Positions 8,395 through 16,376 of a stretch of 64,000 nucleotides of DNA are shown piece after piece. Location of the stretch: the NCBI GenBank assembly GCA_964407265.1, contig CAYOUV010000011.1, positions 1 through 64,000 of the forward strand, read 5' to 3'. The stretch comes from CAYOUV01 sp964407265 (lineage in GTDB: Bacteria > Chloroflexota > Anaerolineae > Anaerolineales > Villigracilaceae). The position numbers were made by a program, and so were the translations under genes. Each line of letters begins with the position of its first letter. Position 1 is the first letter of the stretch. The notes under the pieces were generated by a model. The model was not told the origin of the DNA and searched no databases. It saw only the letters and a list, made by a program, of their open reading frames with translations.

Positions 8395-9402
8395 TTACTT
8401 CAGCGCTTCCAAGGCTGCATCGAGCATAGCATTGGCATAGGTCGAGTTGTGCACACCCATGCTCTTGTCTTCCTCAACGAAGAGGTAGTTCCAGAGAGCA
8501 GCAGCTTGGGCTTCGGGATAGTCACCGACGACGATCGTGCCTGTATCATCGAGCAGACCCTTGGCTTGCAGGGCAGCCTTGACTTCTTCGAGTTTGCCCT
8601 CAACCTCAGTTTGTACGCCGTTGATGTCGAAGTCTGTGGCATCGGCATGGCAGGTCGTGCAGGTTGCAACGTTCGGGGTGAAGCTGTGATTGGCGTCTGC
8701 ACCTGGGCCGCCCATGTGGCAGGTCACGCAGGTGTCTTCCACCATCGAGTAATGCGCACTGGGTTTGCCTTCCACGCCACCCGCGCCGTTAACGCCGAGC
8801 AACATCGCGTCCACAGGCCCGTGATGGCCACCCCAGTGGGTGCTCGTGACTTTGACCATGCCATCCGTCGCTGCCGGGAAGGCAGTTCGCGGCTGGTGGC
8901 AGTGAGCGCACAGGTTGCCCTGGCCGCCGTCGAAGCTCGCACCGTCGACTGCGATGAGCGCTACCGGGTCAGTGGATTCAAGAGCCCAGTCATCACCGGT
9001 GTAGCTGGTGTGGATCTGGTGGCAGGCACGGCAATCGATGCGGCTGGGGTTCACGAGCGCCGAATCTTGTGCGGCAGCATTGTCGACACCCGCGGCAATC
9101 GCGGCGCTGAAGCCGCTGCCGGAGTGACAACCGGTGCAGGAGGCATTGGCACCCGCAATACTAAAAGCTGGTCCGCTCCCATGAAAGGACGTTTCCCATG
9201 CCGCATCCTTACCGGTGAGCATCGAGGTGTCATTGTGGCACGTGGTGCAGGATAGATCAGCAGTTGTCATGGCTGGGCCGGCGGGGCCGGCGGGGCCTGC
9301 GGGGCCGGCGGGGCCAGCCGGGCCAACCGGACCAGCACATGCCGCCAAAACGACTGCGGCGACGAGCAATGTGCCAAATAGAGCTATTCTTTTGATAGAC
9401 AT
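8395..9402 (-). CDS. Hexaheme c-type cytochrome lipoprotein with collagen-like linker
   Basis: 335 aa from the ATG at 9402, chosen because AAGGAGA sits 8-9 bases upstream; a longer frame to 9471 lacks a ribosome site. A signal peptide ends in a lipobox (LAAC), giving a lipid-anchored exported protein. Next comes a run of about seven Gly-Pro-Ala triplets, then six CXXCH sites with extra histidines that can be distal ligands. The layout resembles OmcA/MtrC-family surface cytochromes only loosely; no close family is claimed. It stands alone between a terminator and the divergent kinase gene. Likely a surface electron carrier held away from the membrane by the collagen-like stalk. Confidence 0.87.
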   Translation of the reverse strand: MSIKRIALFGTLLVAAVVLAACAGPVGPAGPAGPAGPAGPAGPAMTTADLSCTTCHNDTSMLTGKDAAWETSFHGSGPAFSIAGANASCTGCHSGSGFSAAIAAGVDNAAAQDSALVNPSRIDCRACHQIHTSYTGDDWALESTDPVALIAVDGASFDGGQGNLCAHCHQPRTAFPAATDGMVKVTSTHWGGHHGPVDAMLLGVNGAGGVEGKPSAHYSMVEDTCVTCHMGGPGADANHSFTPNVATCTTCHADATDFDINGVQTEVEGKLEEVKAALQAKGLLDDTGTIVVGDYPEAQAAALWNYLFVEEDKSMGVHNSTYANAMLDAALEALK

Positions 9403-9577
9403 TTGTGCAATCTCCTTAAGATTGGGTTCGATACGTAATTTGAAAGTGTAAGGGATTCCTCGGGCAAACACCTCCTTTGACGAGTCGATATGTCCAAAAC
9501 TTCACAAAAACAGTCAGACATATTAGGGTTATAAACCCAATTGAAATTAAAAACAAGTTAAAAACAGCGCAATCCAC

Positions 9578-9593
9578 TGTGATGTTTGTCACA
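9578..9593. promoter_or_regulatory. CRP-type operator (TGTGA-N6-TCACA)
   Basis: Perfect consensus arms TGTGA and TCACA with a 6-base spacer, in the divergent region between the hexaheme lipoprotein and the histidine kinase. A -10-like TAGGAT at 9616-9621 would put transcription start near 9628 and the box centre near -42, the class II activator position. Binding by a CRP/FNR-family protein is inferred; none is encoded in the window. Confidence 0.6.
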
Positions 9594-9655
9594 CTCGGAT
9601 GGGTACACTTAGAAGTAGGATTGGGGACCTGACTGGTGTAGAATACCCAATAGAG

Positions 9656-11191
9656 ATGTACGCTACCGGTTTGCACTTTGATGTTTTGTTGGTTTTCTTT
9701 GTTTACGGCCTGGCCTTTGTTTTGATGGGCCTGGCAATCGCCTTGGAGTCCGGTCGTACCCCTGCGCTGGCGGGCAAAGGTTTACTGCATCCACTGGCAG
9801 CCTTTGGCGTTTTACATGGCGCCCATGAGTGGCTGGAACTCTTTTTGATGCAAATCGTTTGGTTTGGGGAAACATATCCGACCTGGACCGGTTGGTTTCG
9901 TGTGGTGTTGTTGACCGCTTCATTTATTGCACTGACTATTTATGGGATTGAGGCCTTTCGTCTGCCGCGCCATCGCCTGGAAGCGAATTCCATCGTCTAC
10001 CTGGGTATTTTGTTCATCTACTTGATCGCGATTTTGATTGCTGTCGTACTTACGGGGAGACCTGAAGGCCAATTGGATTTTGGCTTTTACGACACCCTGG
10101 TCCGTTATTTCATGGCGGTGCCGGGTGCAGCCCTGGCTGGGTGGGGATTGCGAGCGCAGTCGTTGCAGGCTCGTGACCAGGGACGGATTCTGCTGTCAAG
10201 ATATTTGAATTGGGCCGCGCTTGCTTTTCTGATTTACGGCTTCACTCAATTTTTCGTCTCGCCCAGCCTGATGGTCCCTGCGCGTTGGGTCAACGCGGAG
10301 GCTTTCCTGGCTTTGACAAAGGTTCCAATCCAGTTGGTTCGGGCAGCCATGGCTCTGGTGGTCATGAGCGCGGTGCTGCGATCCATCCAGCAAGTGGAGG
10401 AAGAGCGCAAACACCAACTGCTGGCTGCTCAACAGGCCCGCCTGGAAGCCCTCGAACAAATCCAGGATGAGCTGACCAGGCGTGAAAGCATGCGTCGTGA
10501 ATTGTTGCGCCACATCGTGCAGGCGCAGGAAGACGAACGTGCCCGGATCGCGCGGGAATTGCACGATGAGACTGCCCAGGTGCTCTCCGCCTTTACTTTG
10601 GAGCTGGCGACGTTACGCAACAGCTTACGCCGGCGCTCGGAGCTGACCCAGTTGGTGGACAGGTTGCAAGATCTCAGCCGCCGCATGTCCCAGGGTTTGT
10701 ATCACCTGGTCCATGACCTGCGTCCGGCTCAACTCGACGACCTGGGATTGATTCCGGCCATCAAATATATTCTCGAACAGGATTGCTGCCCCAAGGGCAT
10801 GCAAGTCGACTTCACGGTTGCTGGTTCAGTACGCCGTTTTGATCCGCTGGTTGAGACCGTCTTGTTCCGTGTGGCCCAGGAGGCGCTGACCAACGTTGTC
10901 CGCCATTCCGGGACAAATCAAGCCAGGGTTGAAATCCATTTTGAGAGCGGTGGTATCTGCCTGCGAGTGGCCGATGCCGGCGCGGGCTTTGATCCGACAG
11001 CCGTCTTCCATCCTCCACATGGCTGGGGAATTGCGGGCATGCGCGAACGGGTGGAGTCGGTCGGTGGAAAGTTACAGATCGAATCTGCTCCCGGAGACGG
11101 AACGCTGGTCGAAGCTTGTATCCCCGTCTCGGAAGTAGTCCTAGGAGAAATGGAGGGGAATGATGGAACCGATCAAGTTAATGCTGGTTGA
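9656..11191 (+). CDS. NarL-family sensor histidine kinase with N-terminal membrane sensor
   Basis: 511 aa from the ATG at 9656. An upstream in-frame ATG at 9599 lies between the CRP box and the proposed -10, so it is unlikely to be translated. Residues about 5-245 hold six to seven hydrophobic helices as sensor. A coiled coil (about 247-290) leads to a HisKA_3 domain with phospho-acceptor H303 in RELHDET and a C-terminal HATPase domain. The stop overlaps the response-regulator start by about 30 bases. Sitting between a cytochrome block and the ccm operon, it plausibly reports redox or acceptor state, but the signal is unknown. Confidence 0.88.
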   Translation: MYATGLHFDVLLVFFVYGLAFVLMGLAIALESGRTPALAGKGLLHPLAAFGVLHGAHEWLELFLMQIVWFGETYPTWTGWFRVVLLTASFIALTIYGIEAFRLPRHRLEANSIVYLGILFIYLIAILIAVVLTGRPEGQLDFGFYDTLVRYFMAVPGAALAGWGLRAQSLQARDQGRILLSRYLNWAALAFLIYGFTQFFVSPSLMVPARWVNAEAFLALTKVPIQLVRAAMALVVMSAVLRSIQQVEEERKHQLLAAQQARLEALEQIQDELTRRESMRRELLRHIVQAQEDERARIARELHDETAQVLSAFTLELATLRNSLRRRSELTQLVDRLQDLSRRMSQGLYHLVHDLRPAQLDDLGLIPAIKYILEQDCCPKGMQVDFTVAGSVRRFDPLVETVLFRVAQEALTNVVRHSGTNQARVEIHFESGGICLRVADAGAGFDPTAVFHPPHGWGIAGMRERVESVGGKLQIESAPGDGTLVEACIPVSEVVLGEMEGNDGTDQVNAG

Positions 11192-11855
11192 CGATCATGA
11201 TGTGGTGCGAACCGGCCTGCGCTCATTCCTGCAATCGCAGGGGGGCTTCCAGGTGGTTGCTGAGGCGCGAACCGGTGAAGAGGCCATCCAGCGCGCAATG
11301 CAATACCAGCCGGATATCATCCTGATGGACATTACCATGCCCGGTATGGATGGGCTGGAAGCAACGCGCCAATTGAAAAAACTGGCTCCCAATTGCCTGG
11401 TCCTGGCCCTGACCGTTCACGAAGATAAGCAGTATTTCATGGAGATGCTGGTGGCGGGTGCCTCGGGCTACATCACCAAGCAAGCCGCAGCCGACGAATT
11501 GGTGGCTGCCATCCAAGCCATTGCGGATGGGCACGTCTATCTGCAACCGGCATTGGCCCGTTGGTTGCTGGATGATTACCAGCGCCTGTCAAAGAAAGTT
11601 GGAGCCTCGACCGTTCCGAAGCCGGAGGAAAGACCAGAAGACGTGGTCGGTCTGGAAGCCTTGAGCGCGCGCGAACGCCAGGTGCTCGAACTGGTTGGGC
11701 AGGGCCATAACAACCAGCACATCGGAAAAAATCTAGGGCTCAGCCCGAAGACAATCGCCCGTCACCGCGAGCGCATCATGAAAAAGCTCAATCTGCACTC
11801 TCGCACGGAACTGGTCAAGTTCGCCATCCGCACTGGATTGATTTCGTTGGATTAA
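11163..11855 (+). CDS. NarL/FixJ-type response regulator
   Basis: 230 aa. Receiver domain (about 4-122) with acidic pair D10/D11, phospho-acceptor D56 in LMDIT and conserved K106 region (YITK). A LuxR-type helix-turn-helix follows (about 165-228; LSARERQVLEL and SPKTIARHRERI motifs). Two tandem ATGs exist; the second (11163) has GGAGGGG four bases upstream and is preferred over 11160. It is the partner of the overlapping kinase. Targets could include the flanking cytochrome or ccm units, but no shared operator was identified. Confidence 0.92.
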   Translation: MEPIKLMLVDDHDVVRTGLRSFLQSQGGFQVVAEARTGEEAIQRAMQYQPDIILMDITMPGMDGLEATRQLKKLAPNCLVLALTVHEDKQYFMEMLVAGASGYITKQAAADELVAAIQAIADGHVYLQPALARWLLDDYQRLSKKVGASTVPKPEERPEDVVGLEALSARERQVLELVGQGHNNQHIGKNLGLSPKTIARHRERIMKKLNLHSRTELVKFAIRTGLISLD

Positions 11856-12038
11856 AACGCAGGAGGGGCAGTGGGTAATTTTAATCCCGACTTAATAGGA
11901 TAAAATAGGGTAATATTCGTGACATCTATCCAACCCCTTCTCAGCGTGTATTAATCTAAATATGGAAAAATGAGACTCGCGGGATGGGGTCCTGCCAAAA
12001 TCCTTTTTATCTTTACCAAATAACTCTGGAGGCAAAAC

Positions 12039-12542
12039 ATGAATAAGGTTTCGAGCCTTTTGCAAGGTCGCTTTAAATTCATTATGGGTGGCTTGTTGAT
12101 TCTGGCTGCGGTGATTTATTTAATCGTATCTTCGACTCAGGCCAGCGCAGAATATTTCATGACCGTCGATGAATTAAAAGCCAGGGGGCAAAGCGTGGTT
12201 GACAAGAATCTGCGAGTCTCCGGTGCTGTGATCGGTGACACGATTCAATACGACGCCCAGTCTCTGACCCTGTCCTTTGATGTGGCCCAAGTGACGGGCG
12301 ATAACAAGGAGATCGAAGCCCAGGGCGGACTGGCTGCGGTCTTGCACCAGGCCGTGATCGACCCTTCCCGTAACCGCGTCAAGATTGTCTATGTCGGTCC
12401 CAAACCGGACCTGCTGCGCGACGAAGCCCAGGCTATTGTGACCGGTCATCTGGGTCCGGATGGCGTCTTCTACGCCGACGAACTGTTGCTCAAGTGCCCA
12501 ACCAAGTATGAAGAGGCAGTGCCACAGCAGGTTGACGGATAA
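12039..12542 (+). CDS. ccmE: Cytochrome c maturation heme chaperone CcmE, cysteine variant
   Basis: 167 aa. One N-terminal membrane helix (about 13-34) precedes the OB-fold domain that holds heme covalently and hands it to apocytochromes. In classical CcmE the heme is bound by His in an HxxxY motif; here the site reads LLKCPTKYEE, a CxxxY variant known from some sulfate reducers and archaea. GGAGG at about 12030. First gene of a ten-gene operon running to 20609. The 183-base leader contains an AT-rich stretch (TAAAAT-like) that may be the promoter. Confidence 0.93.
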   Translation: MNKVSSLLQGRFKFIMGGLLILAAVIYLIVSSTQASAEYFMTVDELKARGQSVVDKNLRVSGAVIGDTIQYDAQSLTLSFDVAQVTGDNKEIEAQGGLAAVLHQAVIDPSRNRVKIVYVGPKPDLLRDEAQAIVTGHLGPDGVFYADELLLKCPTKYEEAVPQQVDG

Positions 12543-12566
12543 TGGTAATAATTACAGGAGATCATC

Positions 12567-14630
12567 ATGCTGGCTGAATTTGGGTTTGGCGTTTTAGTAG
12601 TAACCTTCCTGCTCGCGCTATATAGTGTTGGGGCAGCCATTTATGGAGAGACCAAAAAATCAGCGGCCTTGGTGGAAAGCGCGCGGCGCGCGATGCTGCT
12701 CACCTGGCCGTTGATCACGTTATCAGCCCTGACCTTGATCTATATGCTGGTGACCAATCATTTTGAAGTCGAGTACGTCTATTCAGTTACCAGCCGCAGC
12801 ATGCCGTCCTACCTGAAAGTCACCGCTTTATGGGGCGGACAGGCTGGGTCGCTGGTCTTCTGGTCCTGGCTGATGTCGGCTTTTGCCTCAGCCGTCACCC
12901 TGCGCAAATGGGATCGGGATCGCGAGTTCCTGCCCTGGGTGATTGTGGTCTCCTCTGTCACGATGGCCTTCTTCATCGGCATGGTGATCTTCTTCGAAAA
13001 TCCATTTGCCCGTTTCTGGCAAACGACTGGCGGGAGCGTTATCACCAGCATGTTCCAACCGGCCGGCGCCTCCGCCTTTGCCCCGGCAGATGGGCGTGGA
13101 CTGAATCCGCTCCTGCGCCATCCGGGGATGATCATCCATCCGCCAATGCTTTACCTGGGATTCGTTTCCTTCGTCATCCCCTTCGCCTTCGCGATCGCAG
13201 CCCTGGTCACCGGCCGCACCGATGACCGCTGGATTCGCATCACCCGCCGTTGGACGCTGGTGGCCTGGTTGTTCCTCTCGCTTGGCCTGGTTTTGGGCGG
13301 CCGCTGGGCCTACGACGTGCTCGGCTGGGGCGGCTACTGGGGCTGGGACCCGGTCGAAATTGCTGCCTTTATGCCCTGGCTGACCGGGACAGCCTTCCTA
13401 CACTCGGTCATGATCCAGGAAAAACGGGGCATGCTCAAGCAGTGGAACATGATCCTGATCATCCTGACCTATGACCTGGTCATCTTCGGCACCTTCCTGA
13501 CCCGCTCCGGGGTGCTTTCCTCGGTGCACGCTTTTGCCCAGAGCGCCATTGGCCCGTTCTTCTTTGCTTTCATTGGCCTGACCTTCGTCACTTCGATCGC
13601 CCTGTTAATTCATCGCTGGGATGAATTGAAAGCCGAAGCACCGCTGAAATCGATGCTCTCGCGTGAAGCGCTGTTCCTGCTCAATAACCTACTTTTCTTG
13701 AGCGTTCTGGTGGTTTGTTTCTGGGGGGTGATTTTCCCCTTGATTTCTGAATTGTTTACTGGTCAGAAAGTGACTGTCGGCCCACCTTTCTACAACCGTG
13801 CCAATGCCCCACTCTTTGGTGCCTTGATGGCCTTGATGGCAATTGCTCCGCTTTCAGCCTGGGGGCACTCCACGATCAAGACCCTTGGGCGCGCGATCTG
13901 GAAACCAGCCGCCTTTTCCCTGGTGGTGCTGGCTGCAATTTTCCTGAGCGGCATGCACAATTGGATTGGATTGATTGGTTTCTGGCTGGTAGCATTGGTC
14001 ATCTCGGTCACGCTTTTCGAATTCTGGCGCGCAGCCCGGGCACGTGGCCGCTCGCAAAATGAGAATCTGTTTGTGGCGCTGGGGCGCCTGGCCGGACGCA
14101 ATCGGCGCCGGTATGGGGGCTATATTATTCATATCAGCATGATGCTGATGGCGATTGGTATCCTGGGAATGGAGTTATTCCAGACCCAGACACAGGGAAC
14201 TCTGGCGATTGGCCAGTCGCTTGATCTGGCCGGCTACCAGGTCAAGTATGATTCGATTTCGCAATTTATGTACACCAGTGACCATCAGGTAACGCGCGCA
14301 GTTGTGAGTGTTTATAAAGATGGAAAGTATCTGGGTGACCTGCATCCGCGGATCGATTATTATGCCGACGCCCAGCAAACCATGACCATCCCCGGCCAGC
14401 GCAGTACCCTGGCAGATGATCTATACGTCTTGTTGGTGGATTGGCAGCCGGTTTCAGCCCAGGGAGCCACTTTGAAGATCTTTCACAATCCGCTGGTCAA
14501 CTGGCTTTGGATTGGCGCAATTGTCTTCATCTTTGGCCTGTTCGTGGCAGCCTGGCCGGATAAGGACCCGGAATACGTTCCCGAGCGAACCCGTTCCAGG
14601 AAAGCCCTGGGAACCAGCGGCGCAGATTAA
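12567..14630 (+). CDS. ccmF: Cytochrome c heme lyase subunit CcmF
   Basis: 687 aa, about 14-15 membrane helices, normal family length. The tryptophan-rich WWD signature (WGGYWGWDPVE, about 250-260) and the following RSGVLSSVHAFA segment are CcmF hallmarks, with conserved histidines nearby for heme. CcmF reduces and ligates heme delivered by CcmE to CXXCH motifs on the outer face of the membrane. It lies 24 bases after ccmE with AGGAG upstream. Confidence 0.97.
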   Translation: MLAEFGFGVLVVTFLLALYSVGAAIYGETKKSAALVESARRAMLLTWPLITLSALTLIYMLVTNHFEVEYVYSVTSRSMPSYLKVTALWGGQAGSLVFWSWLMSAFASAVTLRKWDRDREFLPWVIVVSSVTMAFFIGMVIFFENPFARFWQTTGGSVITSMFQPAGASAFAPADGRGLNPLLRHPGMIIHPPMLYLGFVSFVIPFAFAIAALVTGRTDDRWIRITRRWTLVAWLFLSLGLVLGGRWAYDVLGWGGYWGWDPVEIAAFMPWLTGTAFLHSVMIQEKRGMLKQWNMILIILTYDLVIFGTFLTRSGVLSSVHAFAQSAIGPFFFAFIGLTFVTSIALLIHRWDELKAEAPLKSMLSREALFLLNNLLFLSVLVVCFWGVIFPLISELFTGQKVTVGPPFYNRANAPLFGALMALMAIAPLSAWGHSTIKTLGRAIWKPAAFSLVVLAAIFLSGMHNWIGLIGFWLVALVISVTLFEFWRAARARGRSQNENLFVALGRLAGRNRRRYGGYIIHISMMLMAIGILGMELFQTQTQGTLAIGQSLDLAGYQVKYDSISQFMYTSDHQVTRAVVSVYKDGKYLGDLHPRIDYYADAQQTMTIPGQRSTLADDLYVLLVDWQPVSAQGATLKIFHNPLVNWLWIGAIVFIFGLFVAAWPDKDPEYVPERTRSRKALGTSGAD

Positions 14631-14646
14631 GATTTGGAATACCCTT

Positions 14647-14680
14647 GGAAGGTTGCAGGAAGGTCAGCTTGCAACCTTCC
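14647..14680 (+). promoter_or_regulatory. Hairpin between ccmF and ccmH
   Basis: An 11-bp perfect stem (GGAAGGTTGCA and its complement) with a 12-base loop lies 16 bases after the ccmF stop. No T tract follows, so it is probably not a full terminator. It may tune mRNA stability or relative expression inside the operon. Confidence 0.5.
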
Positions 14681-14700
14681 AGATTGTCAGTGGAGTAAAA

Positions 14701-15189
14701 ATGAAGAAATTGATCTGGATTACTTTGATCGTGGTTGCCCTGGCGGCCATTTGGACGGGCATCGCTGCTGCCCAGCAGCCAACCCCTTCGGATGATCAGG
14801 TCAACGCCGTAGCTCACCAGTTGTATTGCCCGGTGTGCGAGAATACACCGCTGGATGTCTGCCCGACCCAAGCCTGCGCGCAGTGGCGTGAACTGATCCG
14901 TCAGAAGTTGGCCGAAGGCTGGTCGCAGGACCAGATCAAGCAGTACTTTGTGGAAAACTACGGCGCGCGTGTCCTCGCCGAGCCGCCGCGCCAGGGACTC
15001 AACTGGTTGGCCTACATTATTCCGCCGGTCATCATTCTGGTCGGCGCGTTCGTACTCTTTCGCGCGCTCAAGTCGTGGACCCAGCCTGCTATGCGAGGCT
15101 CGGTTCCGGCTGAGCCTGAGACGCCGGCAAAGAAATCGGAAGATGATTATGTTGCGCGTTTCGAGGAAGAACTTCGCAAGCATAAATAG
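14701..15189 (+). CDS. ccmH: Cytochrome c maturation protein CcmH/CycL
   Basis: 162 aa from the ATG at 14701 (GGAG five bases upstream). Signal peptide, then the thiol motif CPVCEN that reduces apocytochrome CXXCH cysteines, then a second membrane helix (about 102-122) and a charged cytoplasmic tail. Unusually, two more cysteines follow closely (LDVCPTQAC), where classical CcmH has none. It works with CcmG and CcmF to keep apocytochromes reduced. Confidence 0.9.
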   Translation: MKKLIWITLIVVALAAIWTGIAAAQQPTPSDDQVNAVAHQLYCPVCENTPLDVCPTQACAQWRELIRQKLAEGWSQDQIKQYFVENYGARVLAEPPRQGLNWLAYIIPPVIILVGAFVLFRALKSWTQPAMRGSVPAEPETPAKKSEDDYVARFEEELRKHK

Positions 15190-15239
15190 TCAGAATATCC
15201 CCGACGTTTTGATCGTCGGTTATTGAACTGGAGAATGGA

Positions 15240-15824
15240 ATGACGGAAAATATGAATTCAGACCAGCAGCCGACCCGCCGTGGTGTGCCGCTCTGGGCTC
15301 AGATTACAATCTGGGTGGCCCTGGTGGCGCTGCTGGTGATTCTGGCGCTCGGACTGCGGCGCTCACAACAGGGCACTGTGCAACCTGGGGACATAATCCC
15401 GGATTTTTCCCTGAAGATGTTTGATGGCTATAATTTCCAGGGTAAGTCTGAGGTCAAGCTCTCGGAACTGCGAGGCAATGTCGTGGTGATCAACTTCTGG
15501 GCTTCTTGGTGCAAGCCCTGCGAGCAGGAAGCCGCCGACCTTGAACAAGCCTGGCAGTATTACCAGCCAAGCGGGGATGTGGTCTTCCTGGGGGCGGACT
15601 ACGTGGACACCGAACCGGAAGCTCGTGCTTACCTGGAAAAGTTCAATATTTCCTTCCCGAACGGTCCGGATATGGGCACGCGCATCTCGCAGATGTTCCG
15701 CATCAAGGGCGTCCCTGAAACGTATTTCATCGACCGGGAGGGCGTACTGCAGTATATCCAGGTGGGGCCTTTTGCTTCGATTGGTCAAATCCAGTCGATT
15801 GTTGATAAATTGCTGGCACAGTAG
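15240..15824 (+). CDS. Membrane-anchored thioredoxin-like protein (CcmG/ResA/TlpA family)
   Basis: 194 aa. An N-terminal helix (about 20-40) anchors a thioredoxin fold with active site WASWCKPC (about residue 90) and the cis-Pro segment GVPETYF. Members reduce disulfides in apocytochrome c or CcmH. GGAG lies 6 bases upstream of the start; a short 6-bp hairpin (15201-15219) precedes it. The position inside the ccm operon supports the CcmG role. Confidence 0.92.
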   Translation: MTENMNSDQQPTRRGVPLWAQITIWVALVALLVILALGLRRSQQGTVQPGDIIPDFSLKMFDGYNFQGKSEVKLSELRGNVVVINFWASWCKPCEQEAADLEQAWQYYQPSGDVVFLGADYVDTEPEARAYLEKFNISFPNGPDMGTRISQMFRIKGVPETYFIDREGVLQYIQVGPFASIGQIQSIVDKLLAQ

Positions 15825-15836
15825 GCGAGGCAAATC

Positions 15837-16349
15837 ATGGATCTTGGTGCAATTTTCCTGCTGTTAGCCCTGTTGATTCTGGTGGGTTTGTTCATTTTTA
15901 CGCCATTTTCGGTGCGGCGCGCGCGTCGCGTTTCCCAAGAGGACCAGGAAACCTCGGCCCTGATGGCTGAACGTGACCGGGCGATCAACTCACTGCAGGA
16001 GCTCGACTTCGATTTTAGCCTGGGCAAGATCCCGGCTGAAGATTACCCTGAGCAGCGTGCTGCGCTCCTGAAGCGGGGTGCTGAGATTCTGCGTCAATTG
16101 GACGATCACCAGTCTGAAGCCGCTGCGAGCGATGCTGAAAGCCGGTTGGAAGCTGCTGTGGCAGCCCGACGGGCTGATGCGGCCGTGGTCAAGGATCAGG
16201 TGCTGGACGCCGATGACGAACTCGAATCGCTGATCATTTCGCGGCGCAAGTCGCGCAAGGCCAAGTCGGTTGGCTTTTGTCCCAGTTGCGGCAAACCCGT
16301 CCTGGGCAGCGATAGCTTTTGCCCGCATTGCGGCAAACCCGTTCGATAA
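15837..16349 (+). CDS. CcmI-like membrane protein with C-terminal zinc ribbon
   Basis: 170 aa. N-terminal membrane helix (about 3-22), a charged helical segment resembling CcmI N-termini (ALMAERDRAI...LDFDFSLGKI), and a C-terminal double-CxxC zinc ribbon (CPSC and CPHC). A GKI-x-x-x-x-Y-x-x-x-R-A-x-L motif recurs at the end of the next protein. Gene spacing is 12 bases. It may recruit or chaperone apocytochromes, by analogy with CcmI, but it lacks the TPR domain of proteobacterial CcmI. Confidence 0.75.
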   Translation: MDLGAIFLLLALLILVGLFIFTPFSVRRARRVSQEDQETSALMAERDRAINSLQELDFDFSLGKIPAEDYPEQRAALLKRGAEILRQLDDHQSEAAASDAESRLEAAVAARRADAAVVKDQVLDADDELESLIISRRKSRKAKSVGFCPSCGKPVLGSDSFCPHCGKPVR

Positions 16350-16376
16350 TTACACAGAAATCATGATAGAGGATTG

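Noticed and set aside
9300..9360. Short tandem DNA repeat or CRISPR-like array
   Set aside because: The repeats are in-frame Gly-Pro-Ala codons of the lipoprotein stalk.
9403..9471. N-terminal extension of the hexaheme lipoprotein
   Set aside because: The extension would bury the signal peptide and AAGGAGA clearly serves the ATG at 9402.
9599..9655. Upstream ATG for the sensor kinase
   Set aside because: It lies right after the CRP box and before the likely -10, and lacks a ribosome site.
14647..14680. Transcription terminator between ccmF and ccmH
   Set aside because: No T tract follows the stem and the downstream genes are essential parts of the same pathway.
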